From assembly GCF_964204865.1 (NCBI RefSeq), contig NC_135259.1:15200974-15264973 (forward strand): a stretch of DNA of 64,000 nucleotides. Direction: 5' to 3'. A program made the translations under genes and the position numbers. Every line of letters starts with the position of its first letter. Positions within the stretch are counted from its first letter, which is position 1. Shown in pieces: positions 1 to 12,892 of this stretch. The DNA comes from Styela clava. Lineage: Eukaryota; Chordata; Ascidiacea; Stolidobranchia; Styelidae. Below the pieces are notes generated by a model. The model did no database searches. It was given only the letters and a program-made list of their open reading frames with translations, and had not been told where the DNA came from.

Positions 1-295
1 GTATTTGAGGGTTGTCAATAGGACGCTGTCTAAACACAAAAGACGCGATCTTTTTATTACGAACCGTAGGAAATGCCTGCTTTATGGACTTTCACTATCT
101 GTTTAAATATGCTACTTTTCAAATCGCATATAAATCACTACAATTCATTTTGTAGAAATCTTATTTTCTTTATTATTATTGTACTTCAAAATTAAAAAAG
201 CAACAAGTAAAAGTAAACAATTCATAATCTCAATTTCATATGAGGTTGCATTTTTGTTTTTGTCTGTGATGTGGTGCTGCATATATTTACTGATG

Positions 296-1040
296 TCATT
301 CAGGAATGTTAAAGAAAGCAACGTCCATGCCTGGGAAAAAAATATATATATTTAGCATGAAGCTATAAAACTAAATAAGCTACGTAAGTAAACCACCTTC
401 GCTGAGCAAACTCCTTCTTTATATAAGAAGTCATACCAACGTTGAACTTCAATTTACCTGGATAGTACCCCATTCATAAAAACCTATTACTCAGTCTTTT
501 GAAATAAATCTTACCTATATCACTTTGCGTATCGTCAACAGATCTTTTCTTCTTTACAGACCACGGAGTGCCTTCAGGAAATCTTAAAATGTACAGAAAA
601 ATATATAACTATTGCATTTTCGGTACACCCGTAGTATGTGTACCAGGTTAGGGTTAGGCCATAATTTTATTTTGATTTCCCTTATTTTAGTTCTACTACG
701 AGTTTGGGGACTGTCTGTGATAGCCATGTGAATTTACCTCCTACCCATAGACTTCAGTACCTTTACACAACTTGATTTAAAATAGGCGAACAAAATTAGT
801 TACCTCCATATTGGTACACATACTTCTGGAGCGCCAACTTTTCAGTAACAACTGACTAAATATTATATACCACCGAGTATGTTTGTAATCTTGCAATTTG
901 ATGATATGATTGTTTCACCTAACATGTTATGAAAACACTTCAAAAACTTACCTTGTTGGACCTGCATCTGTTAACTGAGCCGCAATAAGTATTGCAACAC
1001 ACATCATCAACACCGGAAACAACAGTTTGAAAGTAGCCAT
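296..1040 (-). CDS. Small secreted peptide precursor, paralog C (3 exons)
   Basis: Exons on minus: 1040-952, 582-515, 330-296; together 192 nt, 63 aa. Exon 1 starts MATFKLLFPV and is almost entirely a hydrophobic signal peptide, ending GPT plus two bases (phase 2) at a GTAAG donor. Exon 2 reads through PWSVKKKRSVDD, with a KKKR basic cleavage site, and ends in phase 1 at GTAAG. Exon 3 follows a pyrimidine-rich acceptor and encodes GMDVAFFNIPE then TGA. An AATAAA signal lies on minus at 174-169. Exon number, both intron phases, the Trp before the basic site, the KR-Ser-x-Asp motif and the Asp-Val-Ala of the last exon all match the two genes at 3.1 and 6.6 kb, which is strong support for an otherwise tiny gene. 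Family not recognised; a secreted, furin-type processed peptide is inferred. Confidence 0.72.
608..836. repeat. MITE-like repeat, 'accaggttagggttaggcc' family, long variant
   Basis: About 220 bp with accaggttagggttaggcc near one end, a middle with acgagtttggggactgt, and an aacttgatttaaaatag segment near the other end, closed by ttggtacacatac. It lies in intron 1 of peptide gene C. Related copies are at about 18540-18740 (opposite orientation), 22797-22975 and 28796-28978. The last two are one insertion copied by segmental duplication. Confidence 0.7.
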
Positions 1041-3104
1041 ACCCGATTTTATAGGCTCCTCTTCAGTTTAGTTATTAGAAAACAATTTTCTAAAAATGAA
1101 ATAACATAGATTTCAATCATGATGCCAAGAAATAATCATGTGTTTTTATTTATTCATTGAATATCATGCAAATGAAGTCTCAATTTCCAAACTTCACTGC
1201 CCAAAGTTGTGCATTCGAATATATTTCAAAGATATTGAGACATCACTTGAAACCTCAATACAAAAATATTTATTATCAATTTTGTACTTCTCTAAATACA
1301 TAAAAAAAAAATAAGAAAATATCTCATCTATAATATAAATGAACAAGCAAACTCAATCTTTAGTTCTCATAACATCAGTGCCAACCAGGAAAATATAGTA
1401 ATACAAGGTAAATGAGTTCCTAATGAAAAAGAAATAAAATACGGTATAACAGACCCCCATATCACAAAGGCAATGATACCAACATAAGGAAGATCGGAAT
1501 TCAGAATGATTTTCAGCATATTGTAATTTCAATTTATAGCATTTGAATCCTTTTGATGGCTTAATGATTTGATTCCAAATATCTTACAGGTATGAATGTG
1601 TATTGGGAATCTGAGTGGTATTTGCGTTCACGTTCACTTGAACTAAAGTGCTTCAGATTATTGGTGATGGTGAATTAAGATAATTATACATTGGTGATGG
1701 ATACATATCTATCACGTCAACCCTATCCTTGAAATTACCTCCCATTAGCCTCCCAATACCACGTGACATTACACTTTTAAATTGCAGTAAAAGAATCTGC
1801 AAATCACTTTGGTATAATTTGGAAACTTGTATTTCCGTGAGTGTTGTGAAATTACCCCGTTCAAGTAGTTAGTAGGCAACCATTTCGTACATTCAAGTAA
1901 CGAATTATGAAGAGCATTGACATTTCGAGAGTTGAGTAATTCAACGTCAAATATTTTGTCTGTTAATGAAGTTGTACAAATGGTCGAGTATGAGCGGGTA
2001 ATGATTTTGCATAATTTAATCATGTGATTATATTTAATCATTGAACGCTGGTAACAACCAATTATGAACTTAGTATTCAAACATCACTACTCCAAATTGC
2101 TACATTTCAATATAATTAGATGATATAAAGAAACCTATTAAACCATCAATGCAGAAGAGCATTTTATATCCTCACGAATCATCAATCCTCGTGATATCAA
2201 TTATTTGTAGTATACTATAATCTACGAAATTACTGTAGTCTACAAAATTAATGTTGTGCTGTAATGATTTACCTTCACATTATGTAATTATATGATGCTC
2301 CTGTTGCATATCAATCTGATGTATTCAAATACAAGCACATATAGGGAATTTCTTCTTGGGCAGTTTAGAATTATCTCGTGTATAAGTATATTCCTAAAGA
2401 AATCTTTCGGACGATTGCATTAAAGTTGAGATTGTCTTGTAGTTTATTTCTTTGCCATAATTAAAAATTGTGAAGACAAAATGTTACAAAAAAAAAAAAA
2501 CTCTCGTAATAATTTAAAACCTATGACCTCACTTCTTTAGATACCCTTAAAAACAGAAAATACCTTTCATTCCTAATTTAATTTATAAGATTACTATCGA
2601 AGAACATTAAAGGATAAATAGTAAGTTTGTCACACAATGTAATTCGAACTTAATATTTTAGACGACTGACTGAATGATACATTTCTGCTAAATTATTTTA
2701 AAAAAATACGGATGATATTTAAAAAAAAAATCAGATTATGGTCATATTCCCTTAACATTAAGAAGTAGATGATAATCTATGCTTGGTGCGCCAATGAATA
2801 AATACATGTGCTTCTAATTCACACTTTGAAAAGTAGTAGTACTCTTTTGAATGATCTGTTTTTTTTTACAAAAGTTTCAATTTAAAGACATAAAAATATT
2901 TATCAGCTCAAACAAACGGTCTGATACATTTTAAAAGCAAAATTTACTCACAATTTCACGTTTAAGTCTGATAAATTTAATTAATTTGTAACGCACTTGT
3001 TCATACAGAAGAGGTTTGTATTACGATTTGGTGATTTACAAGTAAAACCTTTTTATTCGGACTAATCATATTTGCACAGTATGAGATTGTTCCACGATCG
3101 TAGC
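1041..3104. other. Intergenic, no gene seen
   Basis: I see no supportable gene between the divergent peptide genes C and A. From about 2000 the sequence is the left part of a duplicated unit whose second copy begins near 5325. Short ORFs here lack splice context or homologs in the other copy. Confidence 0.5.
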
Positions 3105-4210
3105 ATGAATTTAAAAATCTGTTGCACGTTTTTTATAATATGTACACTGATGATCAACATGGTAAACTCAGCTCAAAGTATTGTAGATGAAAATCAGAAA
3201 TCCTCCCCGCCAGGACCAACTACAAGGTATCCAATTGAAATGTTACATTTAATATTAATCAATAATAGAGATTAATATTGCATTTTCATCTTATTTGTTT
3301 ATTCAATAATTTTCCAAGTTTAGAGATTACTGGTGCAATTAAATTCAATAAATCTCAATAGCGGAAGTTTTTAGATGTGAGACTGAGTTGCTGAACGTTA
3401 AATTTGGGCAAAAGTACCAAAATAAAACAAAAAAAGTGTGTAGGTGTTTGCACATCTTTTTGGCAATGATGCAATAACGCGAATCCACCTAAGTTTATTC
3501 TAAACAATAAAATCTACTTTTTGCTAAATTGTTTATGATTGTTCTCGATCAGAATAGCTACTCCGCGGTGGGAGGGAAAGCGAAAAAGATCAATTGTTGA
3601 CGAGTCAGAACAACAAGGTAACATAATAATTTGGATTCATTAAAATATTTTTTTGTCATTTTATTGAAGAAACAACTTTTTGTGTTAATTTTGCGTTCAT
3701 GATAATTTCATGTTTGTCCGAATTTTGTACCAATATTATAAATTACAGTTTGGATTTGTCATTTTAATAACCTAACGATTGTCCCTCTCTAATAAAAATA
3801 ACAATTTAACAAAAGTTAAATTTTTAGATGAAGATCGTAAAAAGTACTTTTCTCATTTTTTAGAAAAACACAATATGACTAATTTCACTGATATGAAATA
3901 CCCCACTGTTAAGTCCCAGAAGTCCAAGTTAGATCATCTTTCTTCGCTCCTGTTTATTGACGAAATAAAATTATTACACAATATTGGTTTCTATCCTTTT
4001 TTTCTTTTTTGGAATATGTTCCGCAGATTCTGGTTTCATCAAATTCCATGCAAATATTGCAGCTTGAATTACTATACTATATGCATTGCAAGCGTATATT
4101 ATTTGATCACGTGGTTATTTTAATTTTAGCAAACGAAATCATTTCAGTGGTTTACTATTTTATATTTTACAGAACGAGACGTTGCGTCGTTTGAGGAAAC
4201 AACTTCTTGA
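3105..4210 (+). CDS. Small secreted peptide precursor, paralog A (3 exons)
   Basis: Exons 3105-3226, 3553-3617 and 4173-4210 give 74 aa. Exon 1 begins MNLKICCTFFIICTLM, a signal peptide ending near NSAQ, and runs to PGPTT plus two bases (phase 2, GTATCC donor). Exon 2 carries ATPRWEGKRKRSIVDESEQQ with the basic site KRKR before Ser, phase 1 out. Exon 3 encodes ERDVASFEETTS then TGA. AATAAA is at 4278-4283. An in-frame ATG at 3081 would add eight residues; I chose 3105 because the paralog at 6566 starts there and has no upstream in-frame ATG. The predicted C-terminal peptide after KRKR is acidic. Unknown family; a role as a processed secreted peptide is inferred from signal peptide plus basic site. 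Confidence 0.78.
3770..3990 (+). other. Insertion inside intron 2 of peptide gene A with a short open frame
   Basis: Comparison with intron 2 of gene B shows about 200 extra bases here. They contain a lysine-rich open frame (including KVKFLDEDRKKYFSHFLEKH) that has no start, no splice support and no recognised homolog. Most likely a fragment of a mobile element; this is inference. Confidence 0.35.
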
Positions 4211-5324
4211 TTATGAAACTTATGTAAAATGTCATCTTTATAGTTTGTTTATTGTTTTGCAAATACATTCATCTGAAAATAAATTTCCGACTACTTTTTT
4301 GAACAAAATTTATAGAAGAGGCTTTATAGATTTAAAATTTGAATTAGAAAACTTGAAACATAACCTTGCCGGCTAGTGGTAAATCTGAGAATGGAAGTTA
4401 CTGCTCTAGTATTATATTTTTTATTTACTTGTATCTGATATAAAGATACAAAGTTGTAAAACAAACAAAGACGAATATATGTGCATCTGGGGTATAGCAC
4501 AAGTTCTGGAACAAATATAGTATTAAATGAATCTTTAAATTAAATCTGACACAGTGATTATTTAAACAACTCTAATATGAAATGAGGAGAGCAGAGCATG
4601 GGCAAGTGCTCTATACCTAAACCGCAAAGTATTTTGTTAAGACACGTCGATTTTTTTGGATAATTATGTTTTTATTGAGTTTGAAAAAGTGTTGAGTTAT
4701 ACTCGTAGTGATTTAATTCTACAGCTAAAACCAACGATTAAACAATTTCTAGACATATAACACATAATTTTTAAAAACTGATATATCACTCGGTCAGTCA
4801 TTATATAATCCTAACTATTAGATTTCTTGTGGCATAAATATGTTAATTAAGTGACATTACAAATGTGCAAACACCAAAAAAAAGCATCCTAATAGAATGA
4901 ATAATCGTGAAATTACAGGTAAATTCGGATCACGTTTCCTTTAATTACTTAAATTATTTTTCGTGCAATAAATTCCGAGTTTGGCAATAGCATGGAACTT
5001 CAAGCTAATAGTAAGATAAAGCTTTTGAAAACGGATTTATCGCAAAATTAACGTTGCGTTGTAAGTTTGATTTGATGAAGAACGCAGTCTGTGATGATTG
5101 TTCTATTTTGTTTTAAGTCAGATCTTGCCAAACTGCTCCAATTGCAAATTGGTTTGGAGAATCTTCTTTATTCACACACATCATTCATGCGATTCGCCAT
5201 TATACAGCACACAGCGCTATTTAAAGTTTAAACGATTTAAACGTCGTGACACATATGATTTTGCATGGGCATGTTGGAGAATGATAATTTCATTTTGATT
5301 GCAGAAGTCAAGCATTTCAATAGT

Positions 5325-7890
5325 CAATGCTTAATTTAATCAAGTAATTATATTTAATCCTTGAACGCTGGTATCATGCAATTATGGACTTAGTATTCAA
5401 AATTGCTACATTTCAATATATTTCGATGATATAACGAAACCTATTAAACCATCGATGCAGAATAGCATTTTATATCCTCACAAATCATCAATTCTCATGG
5501 AATCAATTATTTGAAGTAAATGATCTGCAAAATTACTGTTGTGATGTAATGATTCATTCTCACTCACATTATATAATTAGGATGCTCCAATTCATAATAA
5601 TCTGATGTATTCAAATAAAATCACATAAGAGAATTTGTTTTTGCGAAGCCCAGTATTATTTCGTGAATAAGTATATGACAGTGTAGATCATTCACATGAT
5701 TGTATTAGAATTGAGATTGTCCTGCAGTTTTGACCTCTTTTTATGTCGGGGTTTAGTGTTTCAATAGCTTTTTTCAATGTTTGTTGAGAATTAAAAATTG
5801 TGAAGACAAAGTGTTACAAAATGGAAGAAACCTCACATTTAAAACCCATGACTCCGTCAAATAGTGGTTGACTAACAAGTTTCGGCTTTATACCGTATAG
5901 AATGATAATTTTGTGTTACAGCGATGCAGAAAATGCTTTGCGGAAACCAGCCAATATTTGAATTATTTTGTTTTATTTTTTAGATACCCTTAAAACAGAA
6001 AATACCTCCAATTCATAATTCAATTTATAGATTACTACCGAAGAGTATTGAAGGATGCTATAAATAGCAAGTTCGTCACAAAGTGTAATTCAAAAATCCT
6101 CTTAATCTTAATATTTCAAAACCGACTGACTGAATGATACATTTTTGCTAAATTATTTAAAAAGACGGACAATTTCATAATAAAGTTTTCAAAAAGCAGC
6201 ACATGGTCATATTACCAAAATATCAAGAAGTTCTTGGTGAGCCAATGAATAGATTGATGTATGTTCGATTCAAATTTTCACAAGTATAGTTGTACTTTTT
6301 CAATTGGTGTCAATTTTGTTTCACAAAACTTTTAATATAAAGATGAAAATAATAATCAGCTCAAACAAATAAATGGCTTGAGATAATTTCAATGCGAAAT
6401 TCTCGCACAATTCCAACTCTCTTTGCCAATTATTTTGGGAATATATACCAAGTCTGTTAAATTTAGACACAGATTTGGGGCACGGATTAGTAATTTACAA
6501 GTAAATTGTTTTTATTTAGAATTAAATATTTTTACACAATATAGAACCTGTTCTACGATCAAAACATGAAGTTTCAAATCTGCTGCGTGTTTTTTATAAT
6601 ATGTACGCTAATGATTAACATGGTAAACTCATCTCAAAGCAGTGTAGATAAAAACCAGGAATCCTACCCGCCAGACCCAACTACAAGGTATTCAATTAAA
6701 ATGTTTCATTTAATATTTATGATTAGCAGAGATTAATATTGAATTTTCCTCTTATATATTAAATGATACCAAGTTAAGAGATTATTTGTGCAATCAAAGT
6801 TTATAAATGTGGTATTTAGTTGCTGAACGTTAAATAAAGCAAAAGTACCAAACAAAAACAATGAGTGTGGAAGTCTTTCCACATCTTTTTGACAATGGCA
6901 ATACCGCACAACAAAAATGCACCTTTCTAAATTCATCTTGAATGAAAAATAACAAAAGCTATTGTTTGGTAAATTATTCATGATTGTTCCCAGAATGGCT
7001 ACTGCGGCGTGGAAAAAAAAGCGAAAAAGATCAATTGTTGATCAGTCAGAACATCAAGGTGAATGAATACCTTTTTTGCAATTTTCTCAACTAACAATTT
7101 TTTGTATCATTATATATTCAGTCCCGCATATTTGCTTTCGTGACGGTTTCATGTTTGTCTGAATTTTGAACAGATGTTTTAATATATATTTGGATTTTAC
7201 ACAATAGTTTTTGGTTTTCCCACTCTTTTTTCTTAGAATGTTTTCGGAGATTCTTGTCTTATGAAATTCCATGCGAATCTTAAAGCTTGAATTGATAAAA
7301 GCAGTGTGCATTGCACACGTATATTATTTGATCAGGAATTTGTTTTGATTTTATCACATGAAAACATTTCAGTAGTTTATTAATTTTTTTTATATTTTAC
7401 AGAAAGAGACGTTGCGTCGTTTGAGGCAACAACTTCTTGATCATGAAGCTTTGTACAAAGTCATTTTCTTAATTTGTATATTTTTGTTTTAATACCTTCA
7501 TCCAAAAATAAATTTCAGACTACGCTTTTTGAACATAAATTATAAAAGAGACCTTGTAGATTTTAAAATTTGAATCCAGGAACTTTAAACCAAACCCTCG
7601 TGGTAATTTGTAGAACTGAGAATGGCAGCTACTGCCATAATATTATATCATCCATTCCCCTATATCAGATACAAATATGTAAAATAAACAATGACAAACA
7701 TATAGCACAAGTTCAGCTTCTGGGACAAATATAGTATAAAAACGAATATTTTAATTAAATAGGACCCAGTGATTATTTCATCAACGTTAATATGAAATGA
7801 TCAGAGCATAGGCAAGCGCGCTAGAACCAAACCGCAAAGTATTTTGTTGAGGCACGTCGAATTTTTAGAACAATTGTTTTTTCATTGAGA
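5325..7890 (+). repeat. Tandem duplication unit 2 (carries peptide gene B)
   Basis: Second copy of the 2000-4680 unit, same orientation. It includes gene B and matching flanks. It has its own short insertions, for example around 5745-5790 and 5865-5975 relative to unit 1. Confidence 0.85.
6566..7440 (+). CDS. Small secreted peptide precursor, paralog B (3 exons)
   Basis: Exons 6566-6687, 6994-7058 and 7403-7440 give 74 aa, the same exon lengths as gene A (122, 65 and 38 nt). The signal peptide starts MKFQICCVFFIICTLM; exon 2 reads MATAAWKKKRKRSIVDQSEH; exon 3 reads ERDVASFEATTS then TGA. AATAAA is at 7507-7512, about the same distance past the stop as in gene A. Of 74 aligned residues, 18 differ from gene A, concentrated between the signal peptide and the basic site. 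The KRKRSIVD block and DVASFE are unchanged. All splice sites and the frame survive despite many intron differences, which indicates the gene is kept by selection. Function unknown; processed secreted peptide inferred. Confidence 0.8.
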
Positions 7891-9251
7891 AGCTGCGAAA
7901 ATGATTTTGTATATGATGATTGCCGAACTTCAATGGTGGGCCGTAGAAAGCACTTTTTACTCAGTCAGCTATAACAGCTATCTCTACTAGTCGGCGGTGT
8001 GAAAACAGAACCCAATGCACGGAATATATTTCGGAATAATTTATTGCCTGCGTTTTTTGAGGGGATTTGTTAATTAAGATAAAATTATTGAACCTATCTA
8101 TTGGTTATCTTTGTGACAGAGGGAACATTTTAGGCTGTTTGTCTGAAAGAGAAAACAAATTCAAGACGGGAGGCATATAAAATATTCTAAGTATTTGGAC
8201 GAAACGTGTACTATATCAATATTTACTGGTAATTAATTAGTTTATGCATTCTATTCAAATGCTTTCATTTGGGTGTTTGCAAATTTACAATGTCATTCTG
8301 ATCTATGCCACAATCTAAAAGAATTATAGAATGACTGCAGTGTGTTGTACCAGTTGTTCAAAATTGTTTTCGTGGGATCATTTACCATAATTGTTACAAT
8401 CATAAAGCTGTAAAGAACCAAATTTTTGAATTCCTCACTTGATACGAAATAGTTCGAAGTGTGGCGACCACAGAAATAATTATGTGCAATTTTGCTGGTT
8501 CACTAAAAAAGTATTACGAAAATGTATTTTTGTCACTAATAATTCTTGACTATAAACTATGTCTCGCTTGTTACTCTTATAGATTCGGTAAAAAAAATAA
8601 TAATATTGTGGCCGTTGTTGAAAAAAGTATCTGAAGAATTTTTTGAACACATTGCAAACTGACTGATCGATTTGGTTTTGACTACGGTATCGGGTTTTTG
8701 AAACTGCTTCCGCTTAACACGATTAACAATTTTCCATCTCTTCAATTTATCAGCTACACTGGCCAACACATTTTTTGGTGCTCAAGGTTTCTAAGCTGAT
8801 TTAGGTTAATTTAGGGGTGCTGAGTACGAAAATCATACTAGTTTTTTTCTCATCAGGTCAAATTGTTGAAATATTTGCTATTTTATACCTTTGTGGTGCT
8901 TAGGTTTTGCGTGCGACAAGATGACGCACAACCTGAATCTTCACCTGGTAAACATACTATGTTCAGGTTGTGCGCCATCTTGGTGCACATTCTACCCAAG
9001 CGCCCCTTTTTTACTTTAAAATTAGGGGATTTCTACATGCATTTTAGCGTTATAATTGCAAGTATAGGTTTTTATTGTGATGTATTCCAAAGGATTATGA
9101 TATCACACACCTTAAAAGTCAAAATAAAAGTCAAATTTACTATATAAAAAGATACGTAGTTGATAAAAAGTGGACACTGTGTAGCAAATAAGCCTGCCGA
9201 TTGCGGTATATTTTGTTAAGTCAGACAGGAAATGAATAATCTGCGTTGTTT
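7441..9251. other. Intergenic, repeat fragments only
   Basis: No supportable gene. A short MITE variant with inverted halves sits at about 8905-9000 (caagatg-gcgcacaacctga and its complement). A minus-strand open frame at 8557-8769 is rich in Lys/Arg but has no context and is left uncalled. Confidence 0.45.
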
Positions 9252-10784
9252 TGCTTGAGTTGCAGATTTTTGGAGCAAAAATTAAGAATGGCTACATCTT
9301 TTCTCAGTCGACATTGTTTAAACAGTCCAAATGTATTTTGCTATATTTGCGGAGAATATACATTGCAATTCTACAGGAAAGGGTTCAGTAAATTTGTGAG
9401 GTGTGCTTATTTTGCCTACTTCAGAATAATGTTGGGTGATCAAGATAAGTATGGGCACCCCATATTGTATGTAAGCAATGTGTTGAACATCTTCGATAGT
9501 GGACAAAAAAGGATAGAAAGTCACTCAGCTTTGGTATTCCAATGGTCTGGCGGGCTCCGAAAAATCATTTTGATGACTGCTACTTCTGTGCAGTAAACAC
9601 TAAGGGAATCAATAGAAAGAACAGAAAATCGTTGGTTTATCCAAACCTCGAGTCTGCAATTAGGCCAATTCAACAATGCAATGAAATTCCTGTTCCAGTG
9701 TTTGAAGGCTTGCCCAAATTGGAATTGTCTGGCTGTGAAGAAGACCTAACCTTCGTTTTTTCCACTGATAGTAGTGGAGGCACTGTTTCAGATATCGGTT
9801 TTCCTTCTTCACTGCCACAGCTTTTTTCTCAAGAGGAACTTAATAATCTGACTAGAGATCTCAACCTTTCCAAAGAATCTTCTGAACTTCTAGCTTCAAG
9901 ACTCAATAAAAAAAATCTACTTCAGCCGGAAACTCTCATAACATTCTATAGAAAACGCCATATTGAATTCTTGTCATATTTCACTCAGGAAAAAGACATA
10001 GAATATTGCAACAACGTTACCGGCCTGCTGCGGCACCTTGGTGTCCAACAGCATGATCCTCACAAAAATTTCATACAGACAACACCAATGGATCATATGT
10101 GTCGATTTGAAAATGATTGGATTTCTCCTTGGTCTACAAGGTGGCTACACAAAATTTCCTTGCTTCTTGTGTCTGTGGGACTGCGGGGCAAGAACACAGC
10201 ATTGAATAGAAAAAGATTGGCCTGTGCGCAGTGAGTTGATTCCTGGCCCTCTCAATGTTTTGGGTCCTACTTTGGTCGACCGTTCAAAAATTGTGTTTCC
10301 TCTTCTTCACATAAAGCTTGGCATCATGAAACAGCTCTTGAAAAAGATGGCAACGGTTTCAAATAAATTTGCAGGAAATATTCAGGTCTAACCACAGAAA
10401 AATTAGGAGCTGAAAATTTTGATGGATGTACAAATGTAGTAAAATTATTTTGGGGAAAAACAAAGGCGCCCAACTACAAAGTGCTTGTTGAAATACTACT
10501 TCGTCTTCGTCAACTGTGGTGCAAATATGAGCAGCAAGTGACATTTTTTGAACAGCCATCTTGCCCGTTTTCCAGAAAATCTAGGTGATGTGAGCAATAA
10601 GCAATGGGAGCGCTTCCATCAAGATATCAGCGACATAGAAGTTCGCTATCAAGGTTGTTGGGATTCAACCATGCTTGCAGACTACTGTTGGTCTATCAAG
10701 CGCGATGATGCCGGGGCCTTCAATTCTAGGAAATCATTAAAACGTCAATTTATAGTTAATGACATCTATTACAACTTCCAGCTT
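9252..10784 (+). pseudogene. Decayed transposon-derived protein (PENLG...ERFHQDIS type)
   Basis: Pieces in different frames: 9246-9596 (Cys-containing N-terminal part), 9542-10231 (WRAPKNHFDDCYFC; NLESAIRPI; LFSQEELNNLTRDL; LLASRLNKKNLL), and 10548-10784 (FPENLGDVSNKQWERFHQDI, then MLADYCWSIKRD). Between them, 10230-10540 still shows fragments such as VFPLLHIKLG. From memory these blocks occur in this order in a widespread family of transposon-associated proteins annotated as uncharacterised in fishes and arthropods; I cannot name the superfamily with certainty. At least three frame breaks separate the pieces, so this is a dead copy. No clear terminal repeats were found. Confidence 0.7.
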
Positions 10785-11337
10785 TAATTGTCAATATTTT
10801 GGTGAGATTCCATGAATATGTTCAATAAAATTACAGACAAATGTTGTTTCTTCAATTTGTCTATCCTAATTGTAGCTATCGGCATCCTGTATAGAGGGAT
10901 ATACCATAGAAGAAAAACTAGATCTGATAGAGAAAAAGTAACAGCATTTCTGGAATCAGCGCCCTGCTAAAAACGTTTAAAACATCTTAGGCACCATGAA
11001 TAAAAAAAAAAATTTTGTCGGCCAGTGCTATTTTAACTATTGAGATTCGGCATCATTTCAAAACTTCCTTTTCTCAAATTTAGTCAAAATTATTCACAAC
11101 TAAAATTTTAACGTAATTGACATTACCAATATAATTTAGTTGATAAAACCGCTTGATTACTAAAATTTACTGTCTCCTTGATCTTGAATGGCAAACCAAT
11201 TAGTTTGTCATTTGTAACATTCTTGTAAAAGCATATATATATACTGTTGAAATGTGTCTCTTGGATTTGTTGAGTTGGTACATGATGCAAAAAAGATAAA
11301 AGCAGTGGTTGAATACGTTGATGAACATGCCTTAGAC

Positions 11338-11625
11338 CAGGGGTGGGCAACATACGACCCGCGGGCCGGGTCCGGCCCGCGACGAGATTTCGACCGGCCC
11401 GCAGACTATACATAAGTACATTATGATATTACATTATTACACTTTTAGTACATTTGATAAATTCATTATGTGTTATTTGGTCTCTTTTTTTGTGAAGTTT
11501 AAACTTTACTTTAAACGCGATTTATAATTTACTTTCTTGCATTAGGGAATAAATATGTGATTAATATATTGAATACTATTCATGTTATAATCCGGCCCAC
11601 CGACTAGAAAAGTTGCCCACTTCTG
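11338..11625. mobile_element. hAT-like MITE, 288 bp, with perfect 8-bp TSD
   Basis: Begins caggggtgggcaac and ends gttgcccacttctg (imperfect inverted ends) with GC-rich sub-terminal motifs (cccgcgggcc). Flanked on both sides by ccttagac (11330-11337 and 11626-11633). An 8-bp duplication and CAGGG ends are typical of hAT. Confidence 0.9.
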
Positions 11626-12039
11626 CCTTAGACGGTCAGTTACATTGCTTCAGAAATTATGATGAAATACCCATTGTGCTGAAGACATTGAAATAAATGG
11701 ATAAACAGAGATATCCGATTTGAAATACCACTTTGATTCCATTTCGACTCTTTTTATTATTCAAGTCATAGCTGTATGATGTAGAGAGCATAATTTGTCA
11801 TGGCTATTCGAAATATTTTCAGAAACTTGCTGAAAATTACATTTTTACATAACAACCCTTTATATACGTTGGTCCCAATCGACTTTTTATACCCCTTTTA
11901 TAATATGACATAAATAGTTAATCAAACACGCTAGTACATTTTCCAATATATCTTTAAAAAGCTTATTTTCGTCGTTTTCCAATAAAAACGCGTCCAAATT
12001 ACGTAGCGCGAATGCGTCCGACCATACGCCGGTAAGAAG

Positions 12040-12580
12040 AGAGAAATTTCAAAAAAATTCGAGAAAAAGTTTCTCACTTTTAACGCTGGGGTCAACACGT
12101 GATTGATATGCGAGAGAAAGAGTTCTCCTTGGACGACCTTTAAGTCACCTTCAAAATAAAATAAGAGTGGGATTTTGAAGTGAAGTGATATTCGTTCTAT
12201 CGAAGAGCATTTGATCGCGTGCTGTCTGGTATCTTTGTTTGTTTATTATGAGCCGGAGAACGTTGCTCGCGCGTTCAAAATACTTCGTTTTCAACTAACA
12301 ACAGATTCTTTGTTTATTTTTAAGCTTTGAAAATTTCATACCAATAAAATTGACCTTGTAGCAAAATAAAAATTATACATAAAAAATATGATGACCTCAC
12401 CGTAATTAAGAACACTCGGATCAAGCATGGATAATTTAAACTCAAAAATTTTGAGTTTTGAAATTGGTTTTGTTCACATGTAGACCACTATGGAATACTA
12501 TTGACCCCCCAAAATACATTTAATCCAGCCATAATCCCAAATTACGACACAGGGCACCCCTTTATGACCAGGCCGATCCT
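12040..12580 (+). repeat. Dispersed repeat, copy 1 (copy 2 at about 34817-35358)
   Basis: About 540 bp shared in the same orientation, including the segment with gattgatatgcgagagaaag and the end gaccaggccgatcctat. In copy 2 it interrupts a segment that is continuous in the inverted paralog at 54 kb, so it behaves as an insertion. No coding capacity seen. Confidence 0.75.
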
Positions 12581-12586
12581 ATAGAG

Positions 12587-12892
12587 CAGGGGTGCACAAC
12601 ACGGGGCACACGTGCCAAATTTGGCACGCCATACGCTCAAACGTGGCACGCGGAAGGTTTTGAGAAAAAAAACTTATTTATTATATACATTAAAATATCA
12701 CGTTTATATCAAAATCAGCAGTTTTTCAGGACATTAAACTGTTTCAATAAATAGATATTCGTTATTATGTATTATTATTGGAATTTGTTCGTTTTACGGG
12801 AGTTAATTTACAATACCAACGATTGTGCGTGGCACGCGACAAGATTATTTGAAAAATTTGGCACATGTCCTCATTTGTGTTGTGCACCCCTG
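12587..12892. mobile_element. hAT-like MITE, 306 bp, copy 1
   Basis: Ends caggggtgcacaacac and gtgttgtgcacccctg; inside are tggcacg motifs. Nearly identical to 20269-20574. Left flank ctatagag; right flank cgtctagt; these are not a matching pair (see findings). Confidence 0.88.

Larger units (their letters stand above)
2000..4680 (+). repeat. Tandem duplication unit 1 (carries peptide gene A)
   Basis: Collinear with 5325-7890 on the same strand. Matching landmarks are the segment with gaacgctggta near 2046 and 5366, the precursor exons, and an aaccgcaaagtattttgtt segment near 4620 and 7839. The two copies differ by small insertions and by many substitutions, so the duplication is not recent. 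This unit has an extra stretch of about 200 bp inside intron 2 (about 3770-3990). Confidence 0.85.

Noticed and set aside
1046-1053. A TATAAAAT string on minus just upstream of peptide gene C.
   Set aside because: It is only 6-13 bases from the start codon, too close for a functional TATA box unless another exon lies upstream.
5184-5277. A possible fifth peptide-family exon reading LKFKRFKRRDTYDFAWA after an acceptor in the right phase.
   Set aside because: No signal-peptide exon upstream fits, the donor is poor, and the next acceptor gives an immediate stop. Could be a decayed copy but the support is too thin.
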